From NCBI GenBank assembly GCA_038529355.1, contig JBCBDU010000007.1, positions 1 through 64,000 on the forward strand: a stretch of 64,000 bases of DNA, read 5' to 3'. This document shows positions 34,801-44,574 of this stretch, in pieces. Below the pieces are notes generated by a model. The model was not told where the DNA came from and ran no database searches. It saw nothing but the letters and a program-made list of their open reading frames with translations. Position 1 is the first letter of the stretch. Every line of letters begins with the position of its first letter. The position numbers and the translations under genes were made by a program. Source of the stretch: CALBPI01 sp038529355. GTDB taxonomy: Bacteria > Pseudomonadota > Gammaproteobacteria > Steroidobacterales > Woeseiaceae.

Positions 34801-35345
34801 AGCAGCCAATACGCCGATGCGGCCAGAGCAGTTGTTGAGATCGGCAGCAGCACCACCCGCCATAGACTGCTATCCACCGTTGCGTGCAGCGCACCGAGAG
34901 ACCAGAACAGAGGTGCAAGCAGCCCGCCGGTGAATAGTCGCGTGATTTCGACGGCCCACGGTTTTGTGGCGATGATCAGGCTGAGCGCGAGCGCCGCTAT
35001 CAACGCGAGCGGTCCGGCAGCGATCAATCTCACCGTCAGCCTGCGCCGCGAATCGGACGGAGCAACCGGCATGCGTCGAGCGCGTTTGGGTGCCCGGTTA
35101 TGGCCGACAGCATCTGCGCTGACGAGTGGTCGCAGGATCAGTGCGTAAGCAACGAGTGAAATTGCGACCAGACTCCAGGTCAAACCCAGCTCGAAGCCAA
35201 GCGCTTTTGTGAACGGCAAGATCGCCAGCAGCAGGATGCCGATTGCAGCGAGTGCGCGCAGTGACCGTGTGCTCGATGCCAGTTGCGCGGTGCGCAACGC
35301 GAATATACCCAATGTTTGCAGCCCCAAGCCCGCGATGATCCACAT
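34797..35345 (-). CDS. Hydrophobic membrane protein, possible DUF3325-DUF3649 fusion
   Basis: 182 residues, almost all hydrophobic, about five membrane segments. Residues ~1-75 (GIFALRTAQ, LGFELGLTWSLVAISLVAYAL) resemble the small DUF3325 proteins, and residues ~108-182 (IAAGPLALIAALAL, AVEITRLFTGGLL) resemble DUF3649. Both small families are usually separate genes in TonB-receptor/PepSY iron operons; a basic linker joins them here. The match is by pattern only. It is divergent from a TonB-dependent receptor across a Fur box. Confidence 0.6.
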   Translation of the reverse strand: MWIIAGLGLQTLGIFALRTAQLASSTRSLRALAAIGILLLAILPFTKALGFELGLTWSLVAISLVAYALILRPLVSADAVGHNRAPKRARRMPVAPSDSRRRLTVRLIAAGPLALIAALALSLIIATKPWAVEITRLFTGGLLAPLFWSLGALHATVDSSLWRVVLLPISTTALAASAYWLL

Positions 35346-35387
35346 GGTGCTATCTGGGTCTGGTAGAAATTACTTGCATCATATATA

Positions 35388-35412
35388 AATAATAATCATT
35401 ATCATTAGCATT
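35388..35412. promoter_or_regulatory. Fur box in the first divergent iron pair
   Basis: AATAATAATCATTATCATTAGC carries the repeated ATCATT/AATGAT hexamers of the Fur box (GATAATGATAATCATTATC). It sits between the membrane-protein operon (start 35345, minus) and the receptor gene (start 35452, plus) and could repress both in iron-replete cells. Confidence 0.8.
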
Positions 35413-35451
35413 CTCAAGTAATAAGCTCGCCGAGCTTGAAAAGGATATAGT

Positions 35452-37683
35452 GTGTTCAGATTTCTCCGATGCTCCCCGGTTATGGCTGTGTTTTTCACCG
35501 CCAGTGCCCTGTCCCCATTTGCAGTGCAGGCGCAAGACGCTGACGACGAGATTGACGAGATCGTCGTGATCGGCGAAAAGTTTGGCCGATCTCTGCAGGA
35601 CACGACAACCAGCGTTGCGTTGTACACGGGCGCTGAACTAGAGGCGCGCAGTACCGAAGATTTGTATGACGTCGTACTGCGTACGCCCAACGTGTCACAG
35701 AGCTTCGGGGAGAAAGGTTTCACTATCCGTGGCGTCGATCAGCGCTTGGGTTCCGGTGGCGGGCTTCTGATCAACACCATTGTTGACGGCGCCTCGTTGC
35801 CCAACAACCAATCAACTTTTTTTGGCCCATACTCAACGTGGGATCTGGGGCAGTTGGAAATCCTGCGTGGTCCGCAAGGCACGACACAAGGCCGCAACGC
35901 GATCGGCGGGGCAATCATCATTAACTCTGCAGATCCTATCCTGGATGCGTACTCCGCCAAGGTGCGCGGTTCTTTCGCCGAGCTGAACAGTACCCAGTTG
36001 GCTGGCATGGTCAATATTCCGCTGATTACCGACACGCTTGCGGTTCGCTTGTCGGCAGATCGTCGCGAGACCGATGGCTGGGTCGATAATCCGACGCGCA
36101 ACGAAAACTATGACGCACGCGAAGCAACGACAGCCAGAGCGAAAGTGCTGTTCCAGCCTGTCGATGCATTCAGCGCAAAGCTGACCTTGAGTTTCACGGA
36201 CAGCAGCGGCGGCGAAGACCTTGTGGATTCGGCGCCGTTTCCCGGGCAGCGCATCAATACGTCCGACCTGCCGGCCGAGGAGGGTTCCGAACACCGCATC
36301 GGCACGCTCGAGCTGAACTGGAACCTGAGTGATGCGGTAACCATTACGTCGTTGTCGACTATCTACGAACACGACTACGTGCGTCTCGAGGATCTCGACA
36401 ACTCGCCCGCGCCGCTGGGATCCGTCGACCGTGACCAGAATGATGATAGTTTCGTTCAGGAGTTGCGTGCCCGCATCGATAACGGCGGGCGCTGGCGTGG
36501 CTTGGTGGGTCTCTACTATGGCGAGTTCGATAACTTTAGTGTGGACAGCATTGTTGTGCCGACTGCGTTTGTCAGTCCCGCATTTCCACCTGGCCTGATT
36601 TTCCAGGATCGTAGTTTCGGTACCGTTGAGGAAAACGTCGCGGCGTTTGGTGAAGTTGAGTTCGACTACACAGATCGTCTGACGCTGATCGCAGGCTTGC
36701 GCTATGACAATGAGTCACGCGATTTTTCGTCATTGAGTGCGACATCGACAGATGTGCCGGGCATCGAAGGCTTTCTGCCGCCTGACGAATTGGTGCGCAA
36801 CGACACGCGCTTCGACGCACTACTGCCGAAGTTCGGGGTTCGCTATGACTTGTTCGAGCGCACAACGGTTGCGGCGACTGTGCAACGCGCGTATCGGGCT
36901 GGTGGTACCGGCGTTGCGTTGGTGAGTGGTCAGTTTACCGAGTTCGATCCCGAATACACGTGGAACTACGAAGGCTCGATCCGCAGCAGCACCGAGGATG
37001 GGCGTTTCAACATCGATGCCAACGTATTTCTGACCGATTGGGAAGATCAGATACTCAGCCAAATTACAGATTTCGGTCGCGACAACGGGATCCCGATTGA
37101 TCAAATCCCGGTCAACGCAGGCAGTTCCAGACTCTACGGCATGGAAGTGTCGATTGATGGCGCACTGACCGACCAACTGAACATGTTTGCATCGGTTGGT
37201 TACGTCAAAACCGAGTTCACCGAGTTCGAAACGGCAACCGCCGAGCTGTCCGGTAACGAATTCAACAATGCATCGCCGCTAACCGCAAGCCTGGGCATGG
37301 ACTGGCGATTCGGTAATGGCTTCAGTGTCTCCGGCGACATCAATCTGCGTGGCCGCTTTTTCTCAGTCATCGACAACGACCCGGTGCTTAGTGTTTTCGT
37401 GCCAGTGCGAAACACCGCTGGCGACATCATTGGTCAGCGCGACACCTGCACTCAATCACCGTGTAATGATCCGCGCACGCGTGTCGGTTCCTCGGTCGTC
37501 GCCAATCTGAAAGCGGGCTACATAGCCACGCAATGGTCCGCCCACGTATTCGCGCGCAACTTGCTTGATCGCGACTACGTCACGCAACGCAACGCCCCGG
37601 GCGGGTTGAGCAACCTGCCACAAATCCGCACCGCGGAGCCGCGCGTGGTGGGCGTTGAGTTCAATTGGTCGTTTGGTGGCTAA
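35452..37683 (+). CDS. TonB-dependent outer-membrane receptor
   Basis: 743 residues from GTG 35452 (AAGGA upstream). Signal peptide to about residue 27 (AVQA|QDADDE), TonB box DEIVVIG, plug domain with RGVDQRLG and LGQLEILRGPQGT ... GRNAIGGAIIINS (~residues 60-165), then the beta-barrel ending in an aromatic-rich strand (GVEFNWSFGG). Imports a ferric chelate, powered by TonB; ligand not predictable. The Fur box upstream supports iron control. Confidence 0.92.
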   Translation: MFRFLRCSPVMAVFFTASALSPFAVQAQDADDEIDEIVVIGEKFGRSLQDTTTSVALYTGAELEARSTEDLYDVVLRTPNVSQSFGEKGFTIRGVDQRLGSGGGLLINTIVDGASLPNNQSTFFGPYSTWDLGQLEILRGPQGTTQGRNAIGGAIIINSADPILDAYSAKVRGSFAELNSTQLAGMVNIPLITDTLAVRLSADRRETDGWVDNPTRNENYDAREATTARAKVLFQPVDAFSAKLTLSFTDSSGGEDLVDSAPFPGQRINTSDLPAEEGSEHRIGTLELNWNLSDAVTITSLSTIYEHDYVRLEDLDNSPAPLGSVDRDQNDDSFVQELRARIDNGGRWRGLVGLYYGEFDNFSVDSIVVPTAFVSPAFPPGLIFQDRSFGTVEENVAAFGEVEFDYTDRLTLIAGLRYDNESRDFSSLSATSTDVPGIEGFLPPDELVRNDTRFDALLPKFGVRYDLFERTTVAATVQRAYRAGGTGVALVSGQFTEFDPEYTWNYEGSIRSSTEDGRFNIDANVFLTDWEDQILSQITDFGRDNGIPIDQIPVNAGSSRLYGMEVSIDGALTDQLNMFASVGYVKTEFTEFETATAELSGNEFNNASPLTASLGMDWRFGNGFSVSGDINLRGRFFSVIDNDPVLSVFVPVRNTAGDIIGQRDTCTQSPCNDPRTRVGSSVVANLKAGYIATQWSAHVFARNLLDRDYVTQRNAPGGLSNLPQIRTAEPRVVGVEFNWSFGG

Positions 37684-37756
37684 CGGCGTAGCGCGCGACG
37701 TATCGTCATGGGCGCGGCAACAACATTTGCCGAACGCTTGCGCTGCGAGTCGCAGG

Positions 37757-38845
37757 CTATTGCGGTGCGCCGGCTGCCGATGTCCTGGGCTTGCGTTGTT
37801 GCTGGCGCGAGCGCAGCAGTTGTAGATACGACCAGGCGCCTACCAACGCAAGTATGACGAGCGCGATGCCTGTCACGGCGGCAACCGCATCATAGACGCG
37901 CCCGCCAATGCCGGCAGAGTGCAGTGGATAAATGGTATTCGATGCGCGCTCGCCTCGGCTGAGTGTTAAGGCATCGCGTGTGGCAACTACCCGACTCGTC
38001 GATGCGTCGATGAAGCTGTAGCTGCGACCGTTCTGGTGCCACTCACCGGGCTGTTTCAACCGCACGGTTGCGGTGGCCGTCTTGTTGCGCGGCCAGATTA
38101 CCAGACGCAATTGCGCATCCGGAAATTCGCTGCGTGTGTGCTGGAGCGCAGCGCGCCAGTTAACATCGCCAGGCAATCCTTTTGGCGCGTTAAACGTCTC
38201 ACGTTTGGATAGCGTGATGACGTCGAGCACAGTATCAGCCTGTTTGTGAAAGACCATGCCGGCACCGGTGAGTGCGAGCACCAGGATAGGCAGCGCAAAC
38301 ACGAAGCCAGTATTGCGATGGTAGGCGCGCAGGTCGAGTCGCTTACGCGATCGCGGCCATACCCGCAATCGAAATGCGCGCAGTAGCGGCCAGACCAGAT
38401 AGATGCCGCTGATGGTCATCAGTCCAGTGATGAGCGCCGCAACGCCTGCGAGGTACTTGCCAAAGTCGCCGAGGAACAAATAGTGATGCAGGTGGAAGAC
38501 CCAGTCCTCAATGCGCCCGTTTTTGCTCCAGCGTTGAACAATTTGGCCGTCCTGCCGCGCGAACGCTGCGTCACCGTTGCGCATAACAATGCGGTGCAAG
38601 GACAACGTATCGCGTGCCAGCAAAACGTAGGACAGATTGTCAGCTCCGATGTCCGCCTCAATGCGCTCCATCGCAGCGCCAATAACCGCTGGATTCAGAT
38701 CCACCGGCTGCCGGGCTTCAGGCACCGTTGCTCTGACGTAGTCGTCCTGGAAAATGAGCGCAGTGCCCGACAGGCTCAGCACTGCAAGTAGCAAGCAGAG
38801 CAGCAAGCCGCACCAGGCGTGGATCGCACGGATCTTTGGGAGCAT
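37757..38845 (-). CDS. PepSY-type inner-membrane protein, second copy
   Basis: 362 residues from ATG 38845 (AGGG six bases before). First membrane helix IHAWCGLLLCLLLAVLSLSG, periplasmic PepSY-like region, conserved His in EDWVFHLHHYLFLGDFG, and three further membrane segments (~residues 138-160, 180-205 and 330-350). Siderophore iron-reductase type, distantly related to the protein at 33283. Divergent from the second TonB receptor across a perfect Fur box. Confidence 0.85.
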   Translation of the reverse strand: MLPKIRAIHAWCGLLLCLLLAVLSLSGTALIFQDDYVRATVPEARQPVDLNPAVIGAAMERIEADIGADNLSYVLLARDTLSLHRIVMRNGDAAFARQDGQIVQRWSKNGRIEDWVFHLHHYLFLGDFGKYLAGVAALITGLMTISGIYLVWPLLRAFRLRVWPRSRKRLDLRAYHRNTGFVFALPILVLALTGAGMVFHKQADTVLDVITLSKRETFNAPKGLPGDVNWRAALQHTRSEFPDAQLRLVIWPRNKTATATVRLKQPGEWHQNGRSYSFIDASTSRVVATRDALTLSRGERASNTIYPLHSAGIGGRVYDAVAAVTGIALVILALVGAWSYLQLLRSRQQQRKPRTSAAGAPQ

Positions 38846-38883
38846 CGGAAGCCCTTCGGATAACTCGATAGATCCTGCATTGT

Positions 38884-38908
38884 AATGTAAATGAGAATCA
38901 TTTACATT
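38884..38908. promoter_or_regulatory. Fur box, perfect palindrome
   Basis: Arms AATGTAAATGA and TCATTTACATT are exact inverted repeats around GAA, and the centre AAATGAGAATCATTT matches the classical Fur site. It lies 38 bases upstream of the PepSY gene and 42 bases upstream of the receptor ATG at 38951, so it is placed to control both directions. Confidence 0.93.
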
Positions 38909-38950
38909 CCGTTCGTCAGTCACCTAACCCGATCGTCAGCGGAAACCATT

Positions 38951-41083
38951 ATGTACAGAACACATCTTTCCCTCGGGCTGGCGCTGCTAGTCGCGACAGC
39001 CAGCAGTGCAGCTCACGGACAATCCCAAACGAGCGATGACAGCGATGTGCTCGATGAAATCGTCGTCAGCGCAGCGCGCACCGGAACGCCCGCCAGCGGT
39101 ATCGCCGGAACGGTGTCGATCATTGATGCGCAATCCATTGCTCAGCAAGCTGCCATTAGCGATGACCTGTTCAGCGTACTGTCGATCACCGTTCCAGGTT
39201 TTGCGCCGTCTGTGCAAAAGCTGACCGGCCGCAGCGAAACGTTGCGCGGTCGCAACCCGCTTTATCTTGTTGACGGTGTGCCGCAACACAACGCCTTGCG
39301 TGACGGCTCGCGAGACGGACACAGTTTCGATCTCGATTTTATCGAGCGGATCGAGGTGATCAACGGCTCCAATGCCATTCAAGGTGTCGGTGCAACCGGT
39401 GGCGTGGTCAACACGGTTACCGTGACGCCGGAGCCCGGGTCAGGCTGGGGTACACGTGTGCGCGCTCGCGCCCTCGCGGCTGGCGATCTTGATAGCGACA
39501 GTGTTGGCTACAAAATATCGGCACTGACTACGCACGGCGGCGATGCTGTGGATGTTGCGTTCGGTATCGCGTTGCATGAGCGCGGCCTGTTCATCGATGA
39601 CCAGGGTAATCCCGTCGGGATGTATCCGACGCAGGGCGACATCATGGATTCAACGTCGTTGAATTTGTTCGGCAAAGCGGTCTGGCGCTATTCCGATGAC
39701 GGGGCTCTGACATTTGTCGTCAACGATTTCGAACTTGAACGCAATGGTGACTTTCGTGCCGTGCTGGGTGATCGGGAGGCAGGTGTGCCGACAGGGACGG
39801 TTGCGGGCAACCCTGCCGCCGAAGTAGGCGACCCTGCGCGCAATGACAATCGGCTCGTGTCTTTGACTCTGACGCAGGACAACGTATTTGGCGGTCAATT
39901 CGAAGCGCAGTTGTACGATCAGTCGTTCGAAGGTCTTTTTGAGGGTGGTACCTTTGGCGGATTCTTCCGATTGACGCCCGACGGCGAGCCGTTTCTTGAT
40001 CAATCGGCTGTTGTATCAGACAAATTCGGTATCAAAACGACGTACAACCGGCAACAAGGTGCTTGGGTTTTCACCGGTGGTGTCGATTTTTTCCAGGATG
40101 AGTCAGCCCAGATTCTGGCGCGCAGTGGTCGCGAGTGGGTGCCGGAGACGGCATTTCGTTCGACGGCACCGTTTGTTCAGGTCGGTTGGGAAGCGACGGA
40201 GTCGCTGACGCTGACCGGTGGTGCCAGAGTCGAATTCGCAACGCTCGATGTCGATGACTTTGTCACGATCGCTGCGGCCAACAGCACGCAGGTCGGCGGT
40301 GGTGAGCCTGACTTTAACGAGACGTTGCCGAATATTGGCATCATCTACGCCATCACCGACAACATTAGTGTTTATGGCGCGTTCAGCGAAGGCTTCACGA
40401 TGCCTGATGTCGGGCGCGTATTGCGCGCAGTCAACACCCCTGGGCTGAGTGTTGAAAGCCTCATTGATCTGGAGCCAATTGTCACGGACAACCTTGAGAT
40501 TGGCGTGGAGTATGAGAACGGGCCGTTTAGTGCACGCGCAGCACTGTATCGATCGGAGGCAGAGAACGGCGCACGACTGCTGTTGAACGATGCAGGCATT
40601 TTCGAAGTGCAGCGACAGGCAACGGAGATCGAAGGCTTTGAAGTGGTCGCCGACTACACCTTTGCCAGTGGGCACGTCGTCGGTGCGAACTACAGCAATG
40701 CGGACGGACAGTTTGACTCGGACGGCACGGGAGGCGTTGATACGGATCTGGACGGGGTCAACATTGGCCCCAATAGGTTGAACCTGTACGCGCAAGGCCC
40801 ATTCGCCAATTCAGTGAACTGGCGCGTGATGTTGTCGAATCTCGAAGACCGTGAATTTCGTGGTCCCGCAGCACCCGAAGATCGTGACTTCAATGGCTAC
40901 TGGATCGCGAACGCATTCGTTAACTGGGACAGCGGCGTTGGCGTTTTCTCCCTCGGCGTTGAAAACCTGTTCAACGAAGGCTACTTCACGTACTTTGCCC
41001 AGACCGAACCTGGTGCCCGCACAGATACCTTCTTTCGCGGTAACGGTCGCACGATGACGCTCGGTTGGGATCAAAGGTTTTAG
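38951..41083 (+). CDS. TonB-dependent outer-membrane receptor (catecholate/haem type)
   Basis: 710 residues from ATG 38951; an in-frame ATG at 38891 lies inside the Fur box and is rejected. Signal peptide to ~residue 24 (SAAHG|QSQ), TonB box DEIVVSAAR, plug with LRGRNPLYLVDGVPQHN and IERIEVINGSNAIQGVGATGG, barrel ending in MTLGWDQRF with terminal Phe. Ligand unknown; layout recalls ferric-siderophore receptors. Followed by the iron ABC importer genes. Confidence 0.92.
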   Translation: MYRTHLSLGLALLVATASSAAHGQSQTSDDSDVLDEIVVSAARTGTPASGIAGTVSIIDAQSIAQQAAISDDLFSVLSITVPGFAPSVQKLTGRSETLRGRNPLYLVDGVPQHNALRDGSRDGHSFDLDFIERIEVINGSNAIQGVGATGGVVNTVTVTPEPGSGWGTRVRARALAAGDLDSDSVGYKISALTTHGGDAVDVAFGIALHERGLFIDDQGNPVGMYPTQGDIMDSTSLNLFGKAVWRYSDDGALTFVVNDFELERNGDFRAVLGDREAGVPTGTVAGNPAAEVGDPARNDNRLVSLTLTQDNVFGGQFEAQLYDQSFEGLFEGGTFGGFFRLTPDGEPFLDQSAVVSDKFGIKTTYNRQQGAWVFTGGVDFFQDESAQILARSGREWVPETAFRSTAPFVQVGWEATESLTLTGGARVEFATLDVDDFVTIAAANSTQVGGGEPDFNETLPNIGIIYAITDNISVYGAFSEGFTMPDVGRVLRAVNTPGLSVESLIDLEPIVTDNLEIGVEYENGPFSARAALYRSEAENGARLLLNDAGIFEVQRQATEIEGFEVVADYTFASGHVVGANYSNADGQFDSDGTGGVDTDLDGVNIGPNRLNLYAQGPFANSVNWRVMLSNLEDREFRGPAAPEDRDFNGYWIANAFVNWDSGVGVFSLGVENLFNEGYFTYFAQTEPGARTDTFFRGNGRTMTLGWDQRF

Positions 41084-41218
41084 GGTGCTTCGACGCCTGT
41101 TAAACAGCGCCGCAGTCGAATGGTTTGGCCTACGTCCGATGGCACTATTGCATAATGATGCGACGTATTCGTAATACATCACTACAAGGCACAAGGTAGA
41201 CACATTATCCATTCACTT

Positions 41219-42019
41219 TTGAAAGCGTTTGCTGTCACGGCAAGCATTGCTCTGGCGCTTGGTTTTTGTTCCGCTGCCAGCGCGCATGGCGAGGTTGATG
41301 AGGTGTTGCTGGCAGAATTCGAGGAACATCTGGATGATTTCGAGACCGAAATCGATGCGCTTGTCGCCGCGGCAGAGAACATTGCGAGCAGTTACGCGAC
41401 CAACGCGATTGCCGAGGGCGCTGTCGCTGGTTTCATTGAGCAGTGGGAAGCTGTTGAGGTTCACGTAGTGATCGAGAACAAGGCAACAATTACATATCCA
41501 GGAATCTGGCAAGGCATTTTTGCATTGCAAAGTGCGGTCGACGGCAAACAGTCCACTGCGGATGTTGATGCGGCGGCGAAACGGTTAACCGCAGCGCTGT
41601 GGCAAGGACTGGGCGCCGTGCGTTTAGCTGCGTCGCAAGTGCTTCATGAGTCTGCCGCGTCAGCCAGTGCTCTGACCGATGGTGCGCAAGTCATCTCCGG
41701 CCCGCAGACGGTTGATAGCATTGAAGCGGCATTGCAAACAGCCTTTGCTGCCAACAAGGCGGGTGATCTGAAGCAAGCCGAAACACTTGTGCGGGAGGCT
41801 TACTTCGATGCGTTCGAAGCCATCGAGGGCGATTTGATCCCGCACGATCCCGACTTGGTGTCGCAATTGGAAAAGGATTTCAATGCAACCCTGCCGCTGG
41901 CAATGCAATCGGGCGATCAGGCGCGAGTGGCGTCTGTGCTCGCGACGATGAATAAACGACTGGCAGCGGCAAAAGATGTTTTGGAAGAAGTCGAAGCGTC
42001 ACGTTCAGACGTGTTTTGA
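41219..42019 (+). CDS. Periplasmic FTR1-like helical domain protein
   Basis: 266 residues from TTG 41219; no strong ribosome site is seen, and an ATT at 41204 has a better AAGG, so the start is uncertain. Signal peptide to ~residue 23 (SAASA|HGEVDE). The helical mature part resembles the periplasmic region that precedes the permease in FTR1-type iron transporters: QWEAVEVHVVIENKATITYP, and a GDLKQAETLVREAYFDAFEAI unit followed by LEKDF. No FTR1 permease is present; instead the fbpABC genes follow 2 bases downstream. Proposed role: periplasmic iron binding or hand-over (inference). Confidence 0.6.
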   Translation: MKAFAVTASIALALGFCSAASAHGEVDEVLLAEFEEHLDDFETEIDALVAAAENIASSYATNAIAEGAVAGFIEQWEAVEVHVVIENKATITYPGIWQGIFALQSAVDGKQSTADVDAAAKRLTAALWQGLGAVRLAASQVLHESAASASALTDGAQVISGPQTVDSIEAALQTAFAANKAGDLKQAETLVREAYFDAFEAIEGDLIPHDPDLVSQLEKDFNATLPLAMQSGDQARVASVLATMNKRLAAAKDVLEEVEASRSDVF

Positions 42020-42021
42020 CG

Positions 42022-43065
42022 ATGAACCGCCGCTCATTGCTGCGTGGTGTTGCGACCACAGGGTCAGTGCTGGCACTGAATGGGTTAGCGCCGATGGCGT
42101 TTGCTGCGCCAGTGGAGCACGCACCGGTCACAATTGAGCGCTTGCCAAAACTCAGCGGCACGCTGACCTTGTATCTGGGTCGCGGCGAGGGCGGTTTGTA
42201 CGAGAACATTCTGGCTGCCATCGAGCGCCGCAACCCGGACCTCAAGCTAAAAGTGCGGCGCGGTCCTTCCACCGCACTGGCCAATGCGTTGGTTGCGGAG
42301 GCCAGAATGAGTCGGGTGAGAGCCGATGTGTTTTGGTCAATTGATGCAAGTTCACTCGGCCTTGTGGCCGAACAATCAAGCCCGGCACCGATACCTGCCG
42401 ATCTCTCCGCACAATTGTCGCCGGCGTACCGTTACAAGCGATGGCTGCCGATATCGGGTCGTATCCGGACGCTGCCCTTCAACACTGGGCGCGTTAGCCG
42501 CGCGCAGCTACCGGCAACCGTCATGCAATTGCCCGAGAGCGATCTGACGTTTGGGTGGGCACCGGCGTACGGCGCGTTTCAATCATTCATTACGGCGATG
42601 CGTATTCTCGAGGGTGAGGATGCAACAGGCGCCTGGCTGGAGGCGCTGGCCTCAAAATCGAAACCATACGCGGGCGAGTTTGGTGTTGTCATGGGCGTTT
42701 CTCGTGGTGAGGCCGATCTTGGATTTGCCAATCACTACTACACGTTGCGACTCAAGCAGGGCAACGCCCAGGTGCCGGTCGATCTGGGATTCACCGAGAA
42801 TGATGCTGGCTCTTTACTGAACGCATCCGGTGCCGTCCTGCTCAATGACAGCGATCTGGCTACCGGTTTCGTGCGCCACTTGCTCACAGAGCAGGTGCAA
42901 TCGTTTCTTGCCAGAGAAGCGTTCGAGATTCCGTTGGTACGCGGCGTGCAGGGCCCGCAGGGATTGCCACCTGTCGCAACGCTCAAGCCGCCAGCCATTG
43001 ACCTTGAAGCGCTCAGTGATTTGAAGCCGACGCTTGCACTGCTGCGTCGGGTCGGCGTTCTGTGA
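42022..43065 (+). CDS. fbpA: Ferric iron ABC transporter, substrate-binding protein
   Basis: 347 residues from ATG 42022. The N-terminus MNRRSLLRGVATTGSVLALN is a Tat-type signal peptide with the twin Arg, cleaved near AFA|AP. The mature part is a class II periplasmic binding protein of the FbpA/FutA group (GTLTLYLGRGEG, DVFWSIDASSL, GVSRGEADLGFANHYY). Ferric-binding Tyr pair is plausible at NHYYT. Tat export suggests cofactor or metal loading before export. Overlaps fbpB by 4 bases. Confidence 0.86.
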   Translation: MNRRSLLRGVATTGSVLALNGLAPMAFAAPVEHAPVTIERLPKLSGTLTLYLGRGEGGLYENILAAIERRNPDLKLKVRRGPSTALANALVAEARMSRVRADVFWSIDASSLGLVAEQSSPAPIPADLSAQLSPAYRYKRWLPISGRIRTLPFNTGRVSRAQLPATVMQLPESDLTFGWAPAYGAFQSFITAMRILEGEDATGAWLEALASKSKPYAGEFGVVMGVSRGEADLGFANHYYTLRLKQGNAQVPVDLGFTENDAGSLLNASGAVLLNDSDLATGFVRHLLTEQVQSFLAREAFEIPLVRGVQGPQGLPPVATLKPPAIDLEALSDLKPTLALLRRVGVL

Positions 43066-44570
43066 GGCGAGTAGAGCCGGCGGTTATTGCCAGCTCGGTC
43101 GTTGCGCTGTTTGTGCTGGCGCCCGTCGTCGTTCTGTTTTGGCTCGGTTACGGTGCGGATGTGGACTGGCGCGCAGAGTCACTACGTTTGACGCTCAACA
43201 CGCTCGCTCTGACCTTGTTGACAGTAGCCGGGGCTGTGCTGATCGGCGTCCCGCTTGCGTTCCTGACGACGTACTGCGAATTGCGCAAGCAAGGCGTTTG
43301 GCTTGCGTTGCTGACAGCGCCGCTGGCGATTCCCAGCTACATTGGCGGGTTTGCATACTTCGCAGCGACTGGCGCGGGCGGAGAGATTGCACTGCTTACC
43401 GGCGTGGCCTTGCCAGCGGTTGACGGGCTCCCGGGTACTGCCTTGGTCATGACACTCTACACCTTCCCCTTCATCGTTCTGACGACACGTGCGAGCCTGC
43501 GCCAACTCGACAGTCGTATGGTGGAGGCGGCGCGCTGCTTGGGTGCTGGCTCGAAAGAGGTGATCGCGCGCGTTATTCTGCCGCGAATACGCGGTGGCAT
43601 CGCTGCCGGTGCGCTAATCGTCGCGCTATACACACTCAGTGACTTCGCCACGCCCGCTATCCTGGGATTCGATACGTTTACGCGTAGCATCTTTGTAGAG
43701 TACAACGCGTTTGGCCTGGATCGTGCCGCGCTGTTGTCGTTGCAATTACTCGTACTGGTCGGCATCGTGCTGGCTTTGGAGTCGCGCGTTGGCACAGAGC
43801 GCGAAAGCACCCGTTGCAACATCACGTTGAGACTGACGACGAGCGCGTATTGGTTGGCTGTCGTATTCATGAGTCTGGTGGTTACGCTGACGCTTGCGCT
43901 GCCCGCCTTTGTGTTCGCAGTTTGGCTGGCGCGCGATGGTATTGCCGGGTTCGATCCGGTCCTCGCCTGGAACTCTACCTATCCTGCACTGCTCGCAGCT
44001 GTTGCGACGGTCATTGTCGCGCTGCCAGTTGCTTTTGCTGCAACGCAAAGCCGTGCCGGTCGTTTGCTCGAGCGTCTGGCGACGCTTGGCTACGGCATAC
44101 CGGGGATTGTGATGGGAACGGCTTTGATCTATGTCGGATTGACGTTCGACTATCTGTATCAATCACTGGCGTTGCTGATCGTCGGACACATACTGCGCTT
44201 CCTGCCATTGGCGGTAGGTCCGCTGAGAACATGCGCCGCGCGATTGGACAAAAACGTGCTGTTTGCTGCACGCAGTCTTGGCGCGCGACGACTCGAGACG
44301 ATCAAACGCGTGAGTTTGCCGATGCTCGTGCCTGGCGCGTTCGCAGGCGGCGCGTTAGTGTTTCTCGAAGTCATGCGTGAGCTGCCACTGACGTTGTTGT
44401 TGCGGCCGACGGGGATGGACACGCTGACGACTGAACTGTGGCAAGTGTATGAGGCTGGCTACTTTGGCCGCGCCGCGCTGCCGGCGCTATGTTTGATTGC
44501 GATATCGGCGTGTGCCCTGCTAATGATGTTCTCAAGCGAAAACCGCAGCGATCAGCTGCCAGGGCGCTAG
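43062..44570 (+). CDS. fbpB: Ferric iron ABC transporter, permease
   Basis: 502 residues from GTG 43062, about twelve membrane segments in two halves, as in FbpB/SfuB. The EAA loops that contact the ATPase are seen twice (EAARCLGAGSKEVIARVILP and ARSLGARRLETIKRVSLP). Forms the importer with FbpA and FbpC. Gap of 4 bases to fbpC. Confidence 0.9.
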   Translation: MRRVEPAVIASSVVALFVLAPVVVLFWLGYGADVDWRAESLRLTLNTLALTLLTVAGAVLIGVPLAFLTTYCELRKQGVWLALLTAPLAIPSYIGGFAYFAATGAGGEIALLTGVALPAVDGLPGTALVMTLYTFPFIVLTTRASLRQLDSRMVEAARCLGAGSKEVIARVILPRIRGGIAAGALIVALYTLSDFATPAILGFDTFTRSIFVEYNAFGLDRAALLSLQLLVLVGIVLALESRVGTERESTRCNITLRLTTSAYWLAVVFMSLVVTLTLALPAFVFAVWLARDGIAGFDPVLAWNSTYPALLAAVATVIVALPVAFAATQSRAGRLLERLATLGYGIPGIVMGTALIYVGLTFDYLYQSLALLIVGHILRFLPLAVGPLRTCAARLDKNVLFAARSLGARRLETIKRVSLPMLVPGAFAGGALVFLEVMRELPLTLLLRPTGMDTLTTELWQVYEAGYFGRAALPALCLIAISACALLMMFSSENRSDQLPGR

Positions 44571-44574
44571 GCGT

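Noticed and set aside
38891..38950. Extra 20 residues at the start of the second TonB receptor
   Set aside because: Would begin inside the Fur box and before the signal peptide; ATG 38951 gives a normal signal peptide.
41151..41181. GTATT-CGT-AATAC inverted repeat before the FTR1-like gene
   Set aside because: Arms of five bases only and poor match to a Fur site; could be chance. The gene may still be iron controlled.
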